Source: Buttiauxella gaviniae (GTDB taxonomy: Bacteria; Pseudomonadota; Gammaproteobacteria; Enterobacterales; Enterobacteriaceae). From it: a stretch of 64,000 bases of DNA. Below the pieces are notes generated by a model. It had not been told where the DNA came from and ran no database searches. It worked only from the letters and a program-made list of their open reading frames with translations. The translations under genes were made by a program, and so were the position numbers. The stretch lies in assembly GCF_040786275.1 (NCBI RefSeq), contig NZ_JBFMVT010000002.1, forward strand, positions 1,178,001 to 1,242,000, given 5' to 3'. Below are positions 1-11,079 of this stretch, piece after piece; position 1 is the stretch's first letter, and every line of letters starts with the position of its first letter.

Positions 1-2178
1 AACCCATTCGAAACAGAACAACTGGTTATCTGTTCGCTGGATTTCGTGCGCCGCAGCAAGCAGCGTCTTGAGCATCTGTGTGAAGCAGAATGGGATTTGA
101 TGGTGGTTGATGAAGCCCACCACCTGGTATGGAGCGAAAACGCACCAAGCCGTGAATACCAGGCGATTGAACAACTCGCAGAACATATTCCAGGTATTTT
201 GCTGTTAACCGCAACGCCTGAACAATTAGGTATGGAAAGCCACTTTGCACGTCTGCGTTTGCTGGACCCAAGCCGCTTCCACGATTTCGAGCAGTTTGTT
301 GAAGAACAGCAGCATTACCGCCCGGTCGCCGATGCCGTGGCATTGCTGCTGGCAGGCAATCATCTGACCAATGAGCAACTCAACATGTTGAGCGATCTGA
401 TTGGCGAGCAAGATATTGAGCCTCTGCTGCAAACCGCAAACAGCACCCGTGAAGGGAGTGATGCGGCGCGTCAGGAGCTGATTTCCATGCTGATGGACCG
501 CCACGGCACCAGCCGCGTGCTGTTCCGTAACACCCGTAACGGCGTGAAAGGTTTCCCGAAACGCGAACTGCATACCATCCGTTTGCCGCTGCCGATGCAG
601 TACCAGACCGCGATTAAAGTGTCCGGCATTATGGCGGCACGTAAATCTGTGGAAGAGCGCGCGCGCGACATGCTCTACCCTGAGCAAATTTATCAGGAGT
701 TTGAAGGCGATAGCGGCACATGGTGGAACTTCGACCCTCGCGTTGAATGGCTGATGGGGCACCTGACCAGCCACCGCTCTCAAAAAGTGCTGGTGATCTG
801 CGCCAAAGCCACCACCGCACTGCAACTTGAGCAAGTCCTGCGCGAGCGCGAAGGTATTCGTGCCGCCGTGTTCCATGAAGGGATGTCGATTATCGAACGC
901 GACCGCGCTGCGGCCTGGTTTGCGGAAGAAGATACCGGTGCGCAAGTTTTACTGTGCTCTGAAATTGGTTCCGAAGGCCGTAACTTCCAATTTGCCAGCA
1001 ATCTGGTGATGTTCGATCTGCCGTTTAACCCGGATTTGCTGGAGCAGCGTATCGGTCGTCTGGACCGTATCGGTCAGGCGCACGACATTCAGATCCACGT
1101 TCCCTACCTGGAAAAAACCGCACAGTCGGTGCTGGTGAACTGGTTCCATGAAGGTCTGGATGCGTTCGAACACACTTGCCCGACGGGCCGCGCGATTTAC
1201 GACAATGTCTATCCGCAACTGATCGAGTATTTAGCCGCGCCAGAAAACACAGACGGTTTCGATACGCTTATTAAGCAATGTCGCGAACAGCATGACGCCC
1301 TGAAACTTCAGCTTGAGCAGGGTCGTGACCGCCTGCTGGAAATCCACTCTAACGGCGGTGAGAAATCACAGGCGCTGGCAGAAGCGATTTCTGAGCAAGA
1401 TAACGACACGAATCTGGTGAGTTTCGCGCTGAACTTGTTCGATATTGTCGGCATTAATCAGGACGACCGCGGCGATAACATGGTCGTCCTGACGCCAGGC
1501 GATCATATGCTGGTGCCGGACTTCCCAGGCCTTCCTGAAGATGGCTGCACCATTACGTTTGAACGTGATGTGGCGCTGTCACGCGAAGATGCGCAGTTTG
1601 TCACCTGGGAGCACCCGATCATTCGCAACGGCCTGGATCTGATTCTGTCTGGCGATACCGGTAGCTGTGCGCTATCACTGCTGAAAAACAAAGCGCTGCC
1701 GGTTGGCACGCTGTTGCTGGAGCTGGTGTACGTTGTTGAGGCTAAAGCGCCGAAACAATTGCAGCTTAACCGCTTCCTGCCGCCAACGCCGGTTCGTATG
1801 CTGGTAGACAAAAACGGCACCAACCTCGCGGCTCAGGTTGAGTTTGAGAGCTTTAACCGCCAGTTAAGCACGGTGAACCGCCATACCGGCAGTAAGCTTG
1901 TGAATGCGGTGCAGCAAGATGTGCATGCGATTTTGCAACTGGCGGAAGAGAAAGTCGAAGCCGAGGCACAAGTGCTGATTAAAGCCGCTCGTGAAGAGGC
2001 CGACGAAAAATTGAGTGCGGAACTTTCTCGCCTGGAAGCGCTGAGAGCGGTCAACCCGAACATTCGTGATGATGAACTCGAGGCTATCGAGAGCAATCGT
2101 CAACACGTGTTGGAAAGCCTTGCGCAGGCCAACTGGCGTCTGGATGCATTGCGCCTCATCGTTGTGACGCATCAGTAG
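1..2178 (+). CDS. rapA: RNA polymerase-associated SWI/SNF ATPase RapA (5' partial)
   Basis: RapA is a Swi2/Snf2-type ATPase that binds RNA polymerase and promotes its recycling after transcription. The frame is open from base 1, so the true start lies before the window; 725 codons are visible of a protein that is 968 residues in E. coli. The Walker B DEAH box is at bases 109-120, followed by a helicase C-terminal domain with the typical GRLDRIGQ motif near base 1050, and then the long RapA-specific C-terminal region. The Walker A segment is missing only because of the window edge. It is followed by an ERIC element and then rluA, as in the rapA-rluA neighbourhood of E. coli. Identification is secure. 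Confidence 0.97.
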   Translation, partial: NPFETEQLVICSLDFVRRSKQRLEHLCEAEWDLMVVDEAHHLVWSENAPSREYQAIEQLAEHIPGILLLTATPEQLGMESHFARLRLLDPSRFHDFEQFVEEQQHYRPVADAVALLLAGNHLTNEQLNMLSDLIGEQDIEPLLQTANSTREGSDAARQELISMLMDRHGTSRVLFRNTRNGVKGFPKRELHTIRLPLPMQYQTAIKVSGIMAARKSVEERARDMLYPEQIYQEFEGDSGTWWNFDPRVEWLMGHLTSHRSQKVLVICAKATTALQLEQVLREREGIRAAVFHEGMSIIERDRAAAWFAEEDTGAQVLLCSEIGSEGRNFQFASNLVMFDLPFNPDLLEQRIGRLDRIGQAHDIQIHVPYLEKTAQSVLVNWFHEGLDAFEHTCPTGRAIYDNVYPQLIEYLAAPENTDGFDTLIKQCREQHDALKLQLEQGRDRLLEIHSNGGEKSQALAEAISEQDNDTNLVSFALNLFDIVGINQDDRGDNMVVLTPGDHMLVPDFPGLPEDGCTITFERDVALSREDAQFVTWEHPIIRNGLDLILSGDTGSCALSLLKNKALPVGTLLLELVYVVEAKAPKQLQLNRFLPPTPVRMLVDKNGTNLAAQVEFESFNRQLSTVNRHTGSKLVNAVQQDVHAILQLAEEKVEAEAQVLIKAAREEADEKLSAELSRLEALRAVNPNIRDDELEAIESNRQHVLESLAQANWRLDALRLIVVTHQ

Positions 2179-2190
2179 TTTGCACACCGC

Positions 2191-2316
2191 TTTACTCAAA
2201 TCATTCGAGTTGTAGCAAGGCGGCAAGAGAGAACATCCCCAGGAGCTTACTAAAGTAAGTGGCTGGGGTGGGCGAAAGCAGCCAACGCCGCTGCAGCTTG
2301 AAGGATGTAGAGTAAA
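2191..2316. repeat. ERIC element (about 126 bp)
   Basis: The central part contains the ERIC hallmarks: a CCCCAGGAGCTTAC segment followed by AAGTAAGT and CTGGGGTG, forming a long imperfect palindrome. The ends are a 7-bp inverted repeat, TTTACTC at 2191-2197 and GAGTAAA at 2310-2316. The last base of the right end is the A of the rluA ATG. The right-end segment TTGAAGGATG also offers the only Shine-Dalgarno-like sequence before rluA. Confidence 0.9.
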
Positions 2317-2975
2317 TGATTATGGAACCCTATAACCCGCCGACCGAGCCCTGGCTGGTCATCCTTTATCAGGATGAACACATTATGGTGGTCAACAAGC
2401 CTTCGGGTTTGTTGTCCGTTCCAGGACGTCTTGATGAACATAAAGACAGCGTGATGACGCGCATTCAACGCGACTTTCCGCAAGCTGAATCTGTACATCG
2501 TCTGGATATGGCTACCAGCGGCGTGATTGCCGTTGCGCTGACCAAAGCCGCCGAACGCGAGCTGAAGCGCCAGTTCCGTGAACGTGAGCCGAAGAAGCAG
2601 TACGTAGCGCGGGTTTGGGGCCATCCTCAGCCGGAAGAAGGTTTGATAGATTTACCGCTGATTTGTGACTGGCCGAACAGGCCAAAGCAGAAAGTGTGTT
2701 ATGAAACCGGCAAGTCGGCGCAAACGGAATACCAGGTGCTGGAGTATGCAGCGGATAACACCGCTCGTGTGCAGCTAAAGCCGATTACCGGGCGCTCGCA
2801 TCAGCTACGTGTTCATATGCTGGCGTTAGGCCACCCGATTCTGGGCGATCGTTTCTACGCGTCCCCGGAAGCGCTGGCCTTAGCGCCGCGCCTGCAACTG
2901 CATGCCGAAATGCTGACCATTACTCACCCTGAGTATGGAACGCCGATGACGTTTCGCGCCCCGGCTGACTTCTAA
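2316..2975 (+). CDS. rluA: Dual-specificity pseudouridine synthase RluA (23S rRNA U746 / tRNA U32)
   Basis: RluA isomerises uridine to pseudouridine at position 746 of 23S rRNA and position 32 of several tRNAs. The 219-residue protein matches the E. coli length and sequence closely. The catalytic motif HRLD is at residues 61-64 with Asp64 as nucleophile, and GRSHQLRVHM follows in the C-terminal half. The start at 2316 (ATG ATT ATG) matches the E. coli N-terminus; a second in-frame ATG at 2322 is possible. The gene begins exactly at the end of an ERIC element, and GAAGGA about 11 bases upstream is the best ribosome binding site. It converges with djlA on a shared terminator. Confidence 0.96.
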   Translation: MIMEPYNPPTEPWLVILYQDEHIMVVNKPSGLLSVPGRLDEHKDSVMTRIQRDFPQAESVHRLDMATSGVIAVALTKAAERELKRQFREREPKKQYVARVWGHPQPEEGLIDLPLICDWPNRPKQKVCYETGKSAQTEYQVLEYAADNTARVQLKPITGRSHQLRVHMLALGHPILGDRFYASPEALALAPRLQLHAEMLTITHPEYGTPMTFRAPADF

Positions 2976-2980
2976 AAAAA

Positions 2981-3000
2981 AGCCTCTCAATCGAGAGGCT
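2981..3000. terminator. Bidirectional terminator between rluA and djlA
   Basis: An 8-bp stem, AGCCTCTC with GAGAGGCT, and a 4-base loop lie between the convergent genes. There is an A-run on the left (2974-2980) and a T-rich tract on the right, so it can terminate in both directions. Confidence 0.9.
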
Positions 3001-3006
3001 TCATCT

Positions 3007-3816
3007 TTATTTAAATCCCTTCGCCGTCTTAATCAGATCGTACGCTTTTTGAATTTCCTGCGCCTTCTGCTTAGCCATCTCCATCATTTCCGGTGGCAAA
3101 CCTTTTGCGACCAGTTTATCCGGGTGATGCTCACTCATTAATTTACGGTATGCGCGCTTAATGGTAGTGGCATCATCGTTACTTTTAACGCCCAGAACGT
3201 TGCAGGCATCTTCAAGCGTTGGGCCACGCTGTTGCTGGAAACCGCCCTGCGATTGGTTGTAACCACCGCCGAATTGCTGACCGCCTTCCATCATTCGCAG
3301 GAATTGATCGAACTGGACGCGGGAAATACCCAGCTCTTCTGCAATAACGTACAACACTTCACGCTCGTTAGGATGCAAAGAGCCGTCCGCAAACGCCGCC
3401 TGAATTTGAATTTCAAGAAACATCCGAATCAGGTCAAAACGTCCAAAACATACGCTACGTAACTGCCGCATTTTCTCGCGCAGCGGGTAGCCGTTCTCTT
3501 TACCTACACGAAACGCATGCTGCGCCGCACTACGTGCATCGCCATGCAATTGCATACGATCCATCAGTAGCGAAGCAATCTGAATATCTGCTTCAGTAAC
3601 GCGCCCTTTTGACTTAGTCAGATGGCCCATTACCTCAAATGTGGTGCTAAAAAACAGTGACTGACGCTGTTGCTGGTTAGAAAACCAGGACTGCTGACGA
3701 CGGCTGCGCATTTTATCAATGGCATGGCCAATCAGTAACCCTATCACCACACCCCAGAAGCCACCGCCCATAATAAGTGCTATTGCGACACCGAGTACTT
3801 TTCCCCAATACTGCAT
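3007..3816 (-). CDS. djlA: Membrane-anchored DnaJ-like co-chaperone DjlA
   Basis: DjlA is an inner-membrane type III J-protein that stimulates DnaK and, in E. coli, affects capsule synthesis through the Rcs pathway. The protein has 269 residues (E. coli 271). A single glycine-rich N-terminal membrane segment lies at about residues 6-31, a TerB-like middle domain follows, then a Gln/Gly-rich linker, and a C-terminal J domain with the HPD motif inside HHPDKL. It is divergent from lptD, with 182 bases between the two starts. Identification is secure. Confidence 0.96.
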   Translation of the reverse strand: MQYWGKVLGVAIALIMGGGFWGVVIGLLIGHAIDKMRSRRQQSWFSNQQQRQSLFFSTTFEVMGHLTKSKGRVTEADIQIASLLMDRMQLHGDARSAAQHAFRVGKENGYPLREKMRQLRSVCFGRFDLIRMFLEIQIQAAFADGSLHPNEREVLYVIAEELGISRVQFDQFLRMMEGGQQFGGGYNQSQGGFQQQRGPTLEDACNVLGVKSNDDATTIKRAYRKLMSEHHPDKLVAKGLPPEMMEMAKQKAQEIQKAYDLIKTAKGFK

Positions 3817-3998
3817 ATACTCCCCAAATCGTCATGCCGTCGGCTAGAATTTGCTTTATCATACCCGTCATTGATAGCGGTGCCTAACGGCAGACTGCTA
3901 ACGGGCAGGATTAACACTAGCGCTGTGGTGACGAGTAAGTTAGTCTCTGACCGTTTGCCGACGCTAAGCCATTGATGATGGAACAACGAATAACACGT

Positions 3999-6431
3999 AT
4001 GAAAAAACGTATTCCCACCTTGCTGGCCACCTTGATTGGCGCAGCGCTGTATAGTCAACAAGGTATGGCTGCCGATCTTGCGTCGCAGTGTATGCTGGGT
4101 ATCCCTAGTTACAACCGCCCTTTGGTGGAAGGGGATACCAACAACCTGCCTGTTACTATAAATGCCGATCACGCAAAAGGAAATTATCCCGATGATGCGG
4201 TGTTCAGTGGCAATGTAGATATCCAGCAAGGCAATAGCCGCCTGCAATCTGACGAGGTGCTGTTGCATCAAAAACAGGTTGAAGGTCAGCCTGACCCGGT
4301 GCGTACCGTTGATGCCGTCGGAAATGTCCATTACGACGATAATCAGGTGATCCTCAAAGGCCCGAAAGCCTGGTCGAACCTGAATACCAAAGATACCAAC
4401 GTCTGGGAAGGTGACTACCAAATGGTAGATCGCCAGGGGCGTGGTACTGCCGATCTCATGAAGCAGCGTGGCAATAACCGCTACACTATTCTGGAAAATG
4501 GCACCTTTACCTCTTGCTTACCGGGCTCTAATACCTGGAGCGTAGTAGGCAGTGAAGTGATTCAGGACCGTGAGGAAGAGGTTGCGGAAATCTGGAACGC
4601 CCGCTTTAAACTGGGCCCAGTTCCTGTCTTCTATAGCCCTTATTTGCAATTACCGATTGGCGACAAACGCCGCTCAGGTTTCCTGATCCCAAATGCGAAA
4701 TACAGTACCAATAACGGCCTTGAGTTTACTCTACCGTATTACTGGAACATCGCCCCTAACTTTGATGCCACGATTACTCCGCACTATATGGAACAGCGTG
4801 GTACGCAATGGCAGAACGAATTCCGCTACCTCACCAAAGCAGGTGCAGGCATTATGGAATTCGACTACATGCTGTCAGATGACCAATACAAAGACGATCA
4901 AAAAGCCCTTAATCCTCAAAATCCAGATAAAGACGATCGTCGCTGGTTATTCTACTGGAACCATAGCGGTGTAATGGATCAAGTGTGGCGCTTCAATATC
5001 GACTACACCAAAGTCAGCGATCCAAGTTACTTTAACGATTTTACATCCCAGTACGGCTCAAGTACTGACGGCTACGCTACGCAGAAATTTAGTGTTGGCT
5101 ATGCGGTTGAAAACTTCGATGCCACGCTTTCAACTAAACAGTTCCAGATTTTTGAGTCGCAACAAAATAGTGGGGCTAACTCTTACAGCGCGCAGCCGCA
5201 GTTGGACGTGAACTACTATCAAAATGATGTTGGCCCATTTGATACGCGTGTTTATGGCCAGGCGGTTAAGTTTACGAACTTTAATAACAATATGCCGGAA
5301 GCCACTCGACTTCATCTCGAGCCGACCATTAGCCTTCCGGTATCCAACGGTTGGGCGAGCCTGAATACCGAAGCCAAATTAATGGCGACGCATTATCAGC
5401 AAACAAATGTTGATCAATATCGAGCTTATGCCTTGCATCAATACCAGACCAACCCTAAGGACATCAATTATCAACAAAAACTTGCTGCTGCTGCTAGCTT
5501 AGAGGACTCAGTCAACCGTACCCTGCCGCAGTTCAAAATGGACGGAAAGCTGATTTTCGATCGTGATATGGACTCTGCTGCAGGCTGGATGCAAACCCTG
5601 GAACCGCGCGCGCAGTACCTCTACGTGCCATACCGTGACCAGAGCAATATCAATAACTACGACTCTGCTCTACTGCAATCTGACTACAGCGGCCTGTTCC
5701 GCGATCGGACTTACGGCGGCCTTGACCGTATTGCATCTGCTAACCAGATGACTACGGGCGTGACAACTCGCGTTTATGATAATGCAGCCGTTGAACGTTT
5801 TAACGTTTCTGTGGGTCAAATCTACTACTTCACGAAATCCCGTACCGGTGATGAAACTATCACCAATGAAAAAGGTGACGAAACAGGGTCTATCTTGTGG
5901 GCGGGTGATACCTACTGGCGCATGACCGATCGCTGGGGTTTACGTGGTGGCTTACAGTACGATACGCGTCTGGATAACGTAGCAACGGGTAACGGTGTTA
6001 TCGAATATCGCAAAGACAACGATCGTCTGCTGCAATTTAACTATCGTTATGCAAGTCCTGAATACATTAGTGCAACAGTCTCAACCATTGATATTAAGGC
6101 ACCTCAGTACGAAAACGGTATATCGCAAGTAGGCATGACAGCGAGCTGGCCGATTGTTGATCGTTGGTCTGTCGTAGGAGCGTATTACTACGATACCAAG
6201 GCACAACAAACCGCTGACTCCATGCTGGCCGTGCAGTACAACTCCTGCTGTTATGCGATTCGTGTGGGTTACGAGCGCAAAATTAACGGCTGGGATAACG
6301 GAAATGGCGAAAGCAAATACGATAACGTAATTGGTTTTAACATCGAGTTACGTGGCCTGAGTTCTAACTACGGCCTGGGCACACAGCAAATGTTGCGTTC
6401 AAACATTCTGCCGTATCAAAGCTCGATGTAA
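3999..6431 (+). CDS. lptD: LPS-assembly outer membrane protein LptD
   Basis: LptD is the outer-membrane beta-barrel that, with LptE, inserts lipopolysaccharide into the outer leaflet. I chose the start at 3999 (MKKRIPTLL) because it begins a proper signal peptide ending near residue 24 (GMA/ADL); the frame is open from 3972, but upstream Met codons would place charged residues ahead of the signal. The four cysteines that form the functional disulfides are present: Cys31, Cys173 and the adjacent Cys750-Cys751. The protein has 810 residues against 784 in E. coli; most extra length is an insertion at about residues 474-503 in the barrel. It is the first gene of the lptD-surA-pdxA-rsmA-apaG-apaH run. 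Confidence 0.96.
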   Translation: MKKRIPTLLATLIGAALYSQQGMAADLASQCMLGIPSYNRPLVEGDTNNLPVTINADHAKGNYPDDAVFSGNVDIQQGNSRLQSDEVLLHQKQVEGQPDPVRTVDAVGNVHYDDNQVILKGPKAWSNLNTKDTNVWEGDYQMVDRQGRGTADLMKQRGNNRYTILENGTFTSCLPGSNTWSVVGSEVIQDREEEVAEIWNARFKLGPVPVFYSPYLQLPIGDKRRSGFLIPNAKYSTNNGLEFTLPYYWNIAPNFDATITPHYMEQRGTQWQNEFRYLTKAGAGIMEFDYMLSDDQYKDDQKALNPQNPDKDDRRWLFYWNHSGVMDQVWRFNIDYTKVSDPSYFNDFTSQYGSSTDGYATQKFSVGYAVENFDATLSTKQFQIFESQQNSGANSYSAQPQLDVNYYQNDVGPFDTRVYGQAVKFTNFNNNMPEATRLHLEPTISLPVSNGWASLNTEAKLMATHYQQTNVDQYRAYALHQYQTNPKDINYQQKLAAAASLEDSVNRTLPQFKMDGKLIFDRDMDSAAGWMQTLEPRAQYLYVPYRDQSNINNYDSALLQSDYSGLFRDRTYGGLDRIASANQMTTGVTTRVYDNAAVERFNVSVGQIYYFTKSRTGDETITNEKGDETGSILWAGDTYWRMTDRWGLRGGLQYDTRLDNVATGNGVIEYRKDNDRLLQFNYRYASPEYISATVSTIDIKAPQYENGISQVGMTASWPIVDRWSVVGAYYYDTKAQQTADSMLAVQYNSCCYAIRVGYERKINGWDNGNGESKYDNVIGFNIELRGLSSNYGLGTQQMLRSNILPYQSSM

Positions 6432-6485
6432 TTCACTTTGACTTGAATTAGCAATCCGCTTCGCGGCTAAGTAAATGGAAAAAGT

Positions 6486-7778
6486 ATGAAGAATTGGAGA
6501 ACGCTGCTTCTCGGTATCGTCCTGGCGGCGAATACCTCTTTCGCGGCCCCACAGGTAGTCGATAAAGTTGCAGCCGTCGTAAATAACGGTGTGGTACTGG
6601 AAAGTGATGTTGACGGCATGATGCAGTCAGTGAAAACCGGTGCCCAGCAGGCCGGGCAACAACTTCCTGACGATGCGACTTTGCGCCATCAGGTGCTAGA
6701 ACGTTTGATCATGGATCAAATCATTCTGCAGATGGGTCAGAAAATGGGTGTCAAAGTCAGCGATGAGCAGCTTGATAAAGCTATTGCTGATATTGCAGCT
6801 CAAAACAAAATGAGTATGGATCAGATGCGTAGCCGTCTGGCTTATGACGGGGTTAATTACAACTCTTACCGTGCTCAGATCCGTAAAGAGATGACGATTT
6901 CGGAAGTGCGTAACAACGAAGTTCGTCGCCGCGTCTCCATTTTGCCACAGGAAGTGGACTCCCTTGCGCAGCAAGTGGGTAGCCAAAATGACAGCAGTAC
7001 CGAGCTGAATCTTAGCCACATCCTGATTCCATTGCCGGAAAACCCATCCTCTGCTCAGGTAGATGATGCAGAAAAGCAAGCGCGTGACATTGCTTCACAG
7101 GCGCAAAGCGGTGCAGATTTCGGCAAACTCGCCATCACCTACTCTGCTGACCAGCAAGCTCTAAAAGGCGGTCAAATGGGTTGGGGTCGCATCCAGGAAT
7201 TACCGTCTATTTTCGCTCAGGCATTAAGCACCGCGAAAAAAGGTGATGTGATTGGCCCGATTCGTTCAGGCGTGGGTTTCCATATTCTGAAAGTGAATGA
7301 TTTGCGTGGGCAGAGCCAGAGCATTTCTGTGACTGAAGTTCACGCTCGCCATATCTTGCTGAAATCGTCTCCTATCATGAGTGACGACCAGGCGCGTGCT
7401 AAGTTGACGCAGATTGCGGCTGATATTAAGAGCGGTAAAACCACCTTCGCAACGGCTGCAAAATCGTTCTCTGAAGACCCGGGTTCTGCGAACCAGGGCG
7501 GCGATTTAGGTTGGGCTGCGACAGACATCTACGATCCGGCGTTCCGTGATGCGCTCTCAAAAATGCACAAAGGCGAGTTGAGTGCACCGGTTCACTCTTC
7601 GTTTGGCTGGCACCTGATTGAGCTTTTAGATACTCGTAACGTTGATAAGACCGATGCGGCACAAAAAGATCGTGCATATCGTATGCTGTTCAACCGTAAG
7701 TTCTCTGAAGAAGCTCAGACCTGGATGCAAGAGCAACGCGCATCCGCTTACGTAAAAGTTATAGGTAGCAATGGTTAA
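6486..7778 (+). CDS. surA: Periplasmic chaperone and peptidyl-prolyl isomerase SurA
   Basis: SurA escorts unfolded outer-membrane proteins across the periplasm, including LptD encoded just upstream. It has 430 residues (E. coli 428). A signal peptide of 20 residues ends in SFA before APQVVDKV. The N-terminal chaperone domain is followed by two parvulin domains at about residues 173-274 and 284-384; each carries the parvulin ending with GWxx and FGFH-like signatures. A GGAAAAAGT sequence precedes the ATG. Its last 8 bases overlap the start of pdxA. Confidence 0.96.
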   Translation: MKNWRTLLLGIVLAANTSFAAPQVVDKVAAVVNNGVVLESDVDGMMQSVKTGAQQAGQQLPDDATLRHQVLERLIMDQIILQMGQKMGVKVSDEQLDKAIADIAAQNKMSMDQMRSRLAYDGVNYNSYRAQIRKEMTISEVRNNEVRRRVSILPQEVDSLAQQVGSQNDSSTELNLSHILIPLPENPSSAQVDDAEKQARDIASQAQSGADFGKLAITYSADQQALKGGQMGWGRIQELPSIFAQALSTAKKGDVIGPIRSGVGFHILKVNDLRGQSQSISVTEVHARHILLKSSPIMSDDQARAKLTQIAADIKSGKTTFATAAKSFSEDPGSANQGGDLGWAATDIYDPAFRDALSKMHKGELSAPVHSSFGWHLIELLDTRNVDKTDAAQKDRAYRMLFNRKFSEEAQTWMQEQRASAYVKVIGSNG

Positions 7779-8760
7779 TATCCATCGTGTGGTCATCACT
7801 CCCGGCGAACCCGCCGGGATTGGTCCTGACCTGCTTATCGCGCTGGCAAGCCGCGATTGGCCAGTAGAACTGGTTGTCGTGGCTGCGCCTGAACTCCTTC
7901 AGGAAAGGGCTGCCCTTCTCGGCCTGCCTCTCACACTCAAAACATACCAACCCGATTCCCCAGCAAGCCCCCAAGTGGCTGGCACGCTCACCGTTCTCCC
8001 GATTGCATTACGTGCCCCTGTAATACCAGGTCAGCTAGATGTGAGAAACAGCGAGTATGTCGTTGAAATGCTAGCTCGCGCGTGTGACGGCTGTATTAAC
8101 GGTGAATTTGCAGCTCTCATCACCGGGCCGGTTCATAAGGGCATCATCAATGATGCGGGCATTCCGTTTATTGGTCATACCGAGTTTTTCGAAGAGCGAT
8201 CGCAGAGCGAAAAAGTCGTGATGATGCTGGCAACCGAAGAGTTGCGCGTGGCGCTGGCAACCACACATTTGCCGCTAAAAGCCATTAGTGACGCGATAAC
8301 GCCAGATTTATTACGCCAGATAATCACCATCCTGTATCATGACCTGCAAACCAAGTTTGGTATCGCGCAGCCGCATGTGCTGGTTTGTGGCCTCAACCCC
8401 CATGCCGGGGAAGGCGGCCACATGGGTACTGAAGAGATTGATACCATCATTCCAGTACTGAATGAAATGCGTGGTCTGGGGATGAATCTTTCTGGCCCAC
8501 TACCGGCAGATACACTGTTTCAGCCCAAGTATCTCGATAACGCCGATGCCGTGCTGGCGATGTACCACGATCAAGGTCTGCCAGTACTCAAATATCAGGG
8601 CTTTGGCCGTGCGGTAAACATCACGCTAGGCTTACCTTTTATCCGCACTTCGGTTGACCATGGAACCGCGCTAGAACTAGCCGGTCAGGGGAAAGCCGAT
8701 GTCGGCAGTTTTATTACGGCGCTTAATCTCGCCATCAAAATGATTGTTAATACTCAATGA
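7771..8760 (+). CDS. pdxA: 4-hydroxythreonine-4-phosphate dehydrogenase PdxA
   Basis: PdxA oxidises 4-phosphohydroxy-L-threonine with NAD in pyridoxal phosphate synthesis. It has 329 residues, the usual length. The N-terminus reads [15 protein letters not shown], and the metal-binding histidines are seen in GHTEFF, in [11 protein letters not shown] and in MYHDQGL. The start overlaps the end of surA by 8 bases and the stop overlaps the rsmA start in an ATGA, as in E. coli, so these genes are translationally coupled. Confidence 0.96.
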   Translation: MVNIHRVVITPGEPAGIGPDLLIALASRDWPVELVVVAAPELLQERAALLGLPLTLKTYQPDSPASPQVAGTLTVLPIALRAPVIPGQLDVRNSEYVVEMLARACDGCINGEFAALITGPVHKGIINDAGIPFIGHTEFFEERSQSEKVVMMLATEELRVALATTHLPLKAISDAITPDLLRQIITILYHDLQTKFGIAQPHVLVCGLNPHAGEGGHMGTEEIDTIIPVLNEMRGLGMNLSGPLPADTLFQPKYLDNADAVLAMYHDQGLPVLKYQGFGRAVNITLGLPFIRTSVDHGTALELAGQGKADVGSFITALNLAIKMIVNTQ

Positions 8761-9581
8761 ATACTCGTGTCCACCAGGGCCATTTAGCCCGTAAACGTTT
8801 TGGGCAAAACTTCCTTAATGACCAGTTCGTTATCGACAGTATTGTCTCTGCTATTAATCCACTTAAAGGCCAGGCGATGGTTGAAATCGGCCCAGGCCTT
8901 GGCGCATTAACCGAGCCTGTGGGTGAACGTCTGGATGAAATGACCGTCATCGAACTGGACCGCGATCTTGCAGCACGTCTGCAAACGCATCCGTTCCTGG
9001 CACCTAAGCTGACCATTTATCAGCAAGATGCGATGACGATGGATTTTGGAGAGCTGTCGCAAAAAATCGGTCAGCCGTTGCGCGTTTTCGGCAACCTGCC
9101 GTATAACATCTCCACGCCATTGATGTTCCATCTCTTTAGCTATACTGATGCCATTGCAGACATGCACTTCATGCTGCAAAAAGAGGTGGTCAACCGTTTG
9201 GTTGCAGGCCCTAACAGTAAAGCTTATGGTCGTTTATCAGTCATGGCCCAGTACTATTGCAATGTGATCCCAGTGCTTGAAGTCCCGCCGACGGCCTTTA
9301 CACCAGCACCCAAAGTGGACTCCGCCGTTGTACGTCTGGTACCTCATGCAACGATACCGCATCCAGTAAAAGAGCTGCGTGTGTTAAGTCGCATCACCAC
9401 TGAAGCCTTTAACAAACGTCGCAAAACGATTCGTAACAGCCTGGGCCATCTGTTCAGTGCAGAAGTGATGGCAGAGCTGGGAATTGATGCAACTTTGCGT
9501 GCTGAGAACATCTCAGTCGCACAGTATTGCCAACTGGCAAACTATTTGGCTGAGCACCCCGAGCAGCCGAAGGAGAGTTAA
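8757..9581 (+). CDS. rsmA: 16S rRNA (adenine1518/1519-N6)-dimethyltransferase RsmA (KsgA)
   Basis: RsmA dimethylates A1518 and A1519 near the 3' end of 16S rRNA, a late step of 30S assembly. It has 274 residues (E. coli 273). The N-terminal [10 protein letters not shown] motif, the SAM-binding [11 protein letters not shown] segment and the catalytic NLPYNIS motif are all present. The ATG lies in the ATGA overlap with pdxA. apaG follows after 2 bases. Confidence 0.97.
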   Translation: MNTRVHQGHLARKRFGQNFLNDQFVIDSIVSAINPLKGQAMVEIGPGLGALTEPVGERLDEMTVIELDRDLAARLQTHPFLAPKLTIYQQDAMTMDFGELSQKIGQPLRVFGNLPYNISTPLMFHLFSYTDAIADMHFMLQKEVVNRLVAGPNSKAYGRLSVMAQYYCNVIPVLEVPPTAFTPAPKVDSAVVRLVPHATIPHPVKELRVLSRITTEAFNKRRKTIRNSLGHLFSAEVMAELGIDATLRAENISVAQYCQLANYLAEHPEQPKES

Positions 9582-9583
9582 CG

Positions 9584-9961
9584 ATGTTAAATTCGCCCCG
9601 CGTATGCATTCAGGTACAAAGCGTCTATATCGAATCTCAGTCCTCACCGGAGAACGAACGTTTCGTCTTTGCTTATACCGTTACCATCCGCAACCTGGGG
9701 CGAACACCGGTGCAATTGCTTGGCCGTTATTGGCTTATCACTAACGGTAACGGCCATGAAACTGAAGTTCAGGGCGAAGGGGTGATTGGCGTCCAACCGC
9801 ATATTGAACCGGGCAACGAATACAGCTACACAAGCGGTGCAGTGCTTGAAACACCGCTTGGCACCATGCAAGGCCATTACGAAATGGTCGACTCTCAGGG
9901 CGACGCTTTCCGCGTCGCTATTCCCGTGTTCCGTCTGGCCATTCCAGCCTTCATTCACTGA
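9584..9961 (+). CDS. apaG: ApaG family protein (Co2+/Mg2+ efflux-associated)
   Basis: ApaG is a small beta-sandwich protein (DUF525) of unsettled function. In Salmonella, apaG mutants (CorD) are altered in cobalt resistance and magnesium efflux. It has 125 residues, the family's normal length, and carries the conserved [15 protein letters not shown] and GTMQGHYEM segments. It sits between rsmA and apaH with spacers of 2 and 4 bases, so it is co-transcribed. Confidence 0.95.
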   Translation: MLNSPRVCIQVQSVYIESQSSPENERFVFAYTVTIRNLGRTPVQLLGRYWLITNGNGHETEVQGEGVIGVQPHIEPGNEYSYTSGAVLETPLGTMQGHYEMVDSQGDAFRVAIPVFRLAIPAFIH

Positions 9962-9965
9962 TACG

Positions 9966-10817
9966 ATGTCTACATACCTGATTGGCGATGTTCACGGCTG
10001 TTACGATGAACTGACCGCTTTACTGCAACGGGTTGAGTTTACGCCTGGCAAAGATACTTTATGGCTTACGGGCGACCTCGTCGCGCGTGGCCCCGGCTCG
10101 CTTGAAGTACTGCGCTATGTGCGTGGGCTCGGCGACAGCGTGCGAATTGTGCTCGGCAATCACGACCTGCATCTGCTGGCCGTTTATGCGGGCATTAGCC
10201 GTAACAAGCCCAAAGATCGCGTATCGCCTCTGCTTGAAGCACCCGATGCCGATGAACTGCTAAATTGGCTACGCCGCCAGCCGCTGCTTCAGGTCGATGA
10301 AGAGAAAAAGCTGGTGATGGCGCACGCAGGGATCACACCGCAATGGGATTTAAACACGGCTATGGCCTGCGCGCGCGATGTCGAAGCGGTGCTCTCCAGC
10401 GACAGCTATCCGCTGTTCCTTGATGCGATGTATGGCGATATGCCAAACAACTGGTCACCTGAACTTTCTGGCTTAGCTCGCCTGCGGTTTATTACCAATG
10501 CCCTGACCCGGATGCGCTACTGCTTCCCGAACGGGCAGTTAGACATGTACTGCAAAGACACGCCTGAAAGCGCCCCTGCGCCATTAAAACCCTGGTTTGC
10601 AATTCCAGGCCCGGTTACCGCTGAGTATTCCGTTATCTTTGGGCATTGGGCATCGCTGGAAGGCAAAGGCACACCTGAAGGGATCTACGGGCTGGATACC
10701 GGTTGCTGTTGGGGCGGTGAATTAACCTGCCTGCGCTGGGAAGATAAAACTTACTTTGTTCAGCCGTCGAATCGTAAAACCAGCCTCGATGAGGGCGATA
10801 CGGCAATAGCGTCTTAA
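9966..10817 (+). CDS. apaH: Symmetrical bis(5'-nucleosyl)-tetraphosphatase ApaH
   Basis: ApaH hydrolyses Ap4A to two ADP and also removes Np4 caps from RNA. I chose the ATG at 9966 ([12 protein letters not shown]), 4 bases after the apaG stop, although the frame is open much further upstream inside apaG. The 283-residue product matches E. coli (280). The calcineurin-like phosphoesterase motifs are clear: [19 protein letters not shown] and GNHDLH. The stop codon lies in the loop of a terminator hairpin that ends the lptD-apaH operon. Confidence 0.96.
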   Translation: MSTYLIGDVHGCYDELTALLQRVEFTPGKDTLWLTGDLVARGPGSLEVLRYVRGLGDSVRIVLGNHDLHLLAVYAGISRNKPKDRVSPLLEAPDADELLNWLRRQPLLQVDEEKKLVMAHAGITPQWDLNTAMACARDVEAVLSSDSYPLFLDAMYGDMPNNWSPELSGLARLRFITNALTRMRYCFPNGQLDMYCKDTPESAPAPLKPWFAIPGPVTAEYSVIFGHWASLEGKGTPEGIYGLDTGCCWGGELTCLRWEDKTYFVQPSNRKTSLDEGDTAIAS

Positions 10818-10829
10818 TAGACGTTTTTT
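10810..10829 (+). terminator. Terminator of the lptD-apaH operon
   Basis: A short stem CGTCT/AGACG at 10810-10823 with loop TAAT is followed by six T. The apaH TAA stop (10815-10817) lies in the loop. Confidence 0.7.
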
Positions 10830-10929
10830 CATTCCACTGGAATTTGTCTGGCTCCCAGCCGAATAAATTCCAGCCCTGCTCTATGCAAGTTACACCCATT
10901 TCTTTTGTCTACTTTCCTACATTTCACAA

Positions 10930-10945
10930 TGTGACACAGCTCACT
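10930..10945. promoter_or_regulatory. CRP-like site upstream of vgrG
   Basis: TGTGA-CACAGC-TCACT matches the CRP consensus TGTGA-N6-TCACA at 9 of 10 conserved bases, with A/T flanks as in strong sites. It lies about 135 bases before the vgrG ATG in a strongly AT-rich leader (10960-11060) that could also attract H-NS. The next gene is the T6SS vgrG. Confidence 0.6.
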
Positions 10946-11079
10946 TTAGCTTTTCCTCTGCCAGGATACCTTTCTGACATATTTATATCATTGATTTTAT
11001 TATATTTATCTAAATTATGAGTCTCACAAAATTATAGGTTCATATCAATGATTCTATAATTCGTTGAAGGAATAACACC

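Noticed and set aside
3817-3998. Sigma-E promoter expected for lptD
   Set aside because: E. coli lptD has a sigma-E promoter, but I could not find a convincing GGAACTT and TCAAA pair at proper spacing here.
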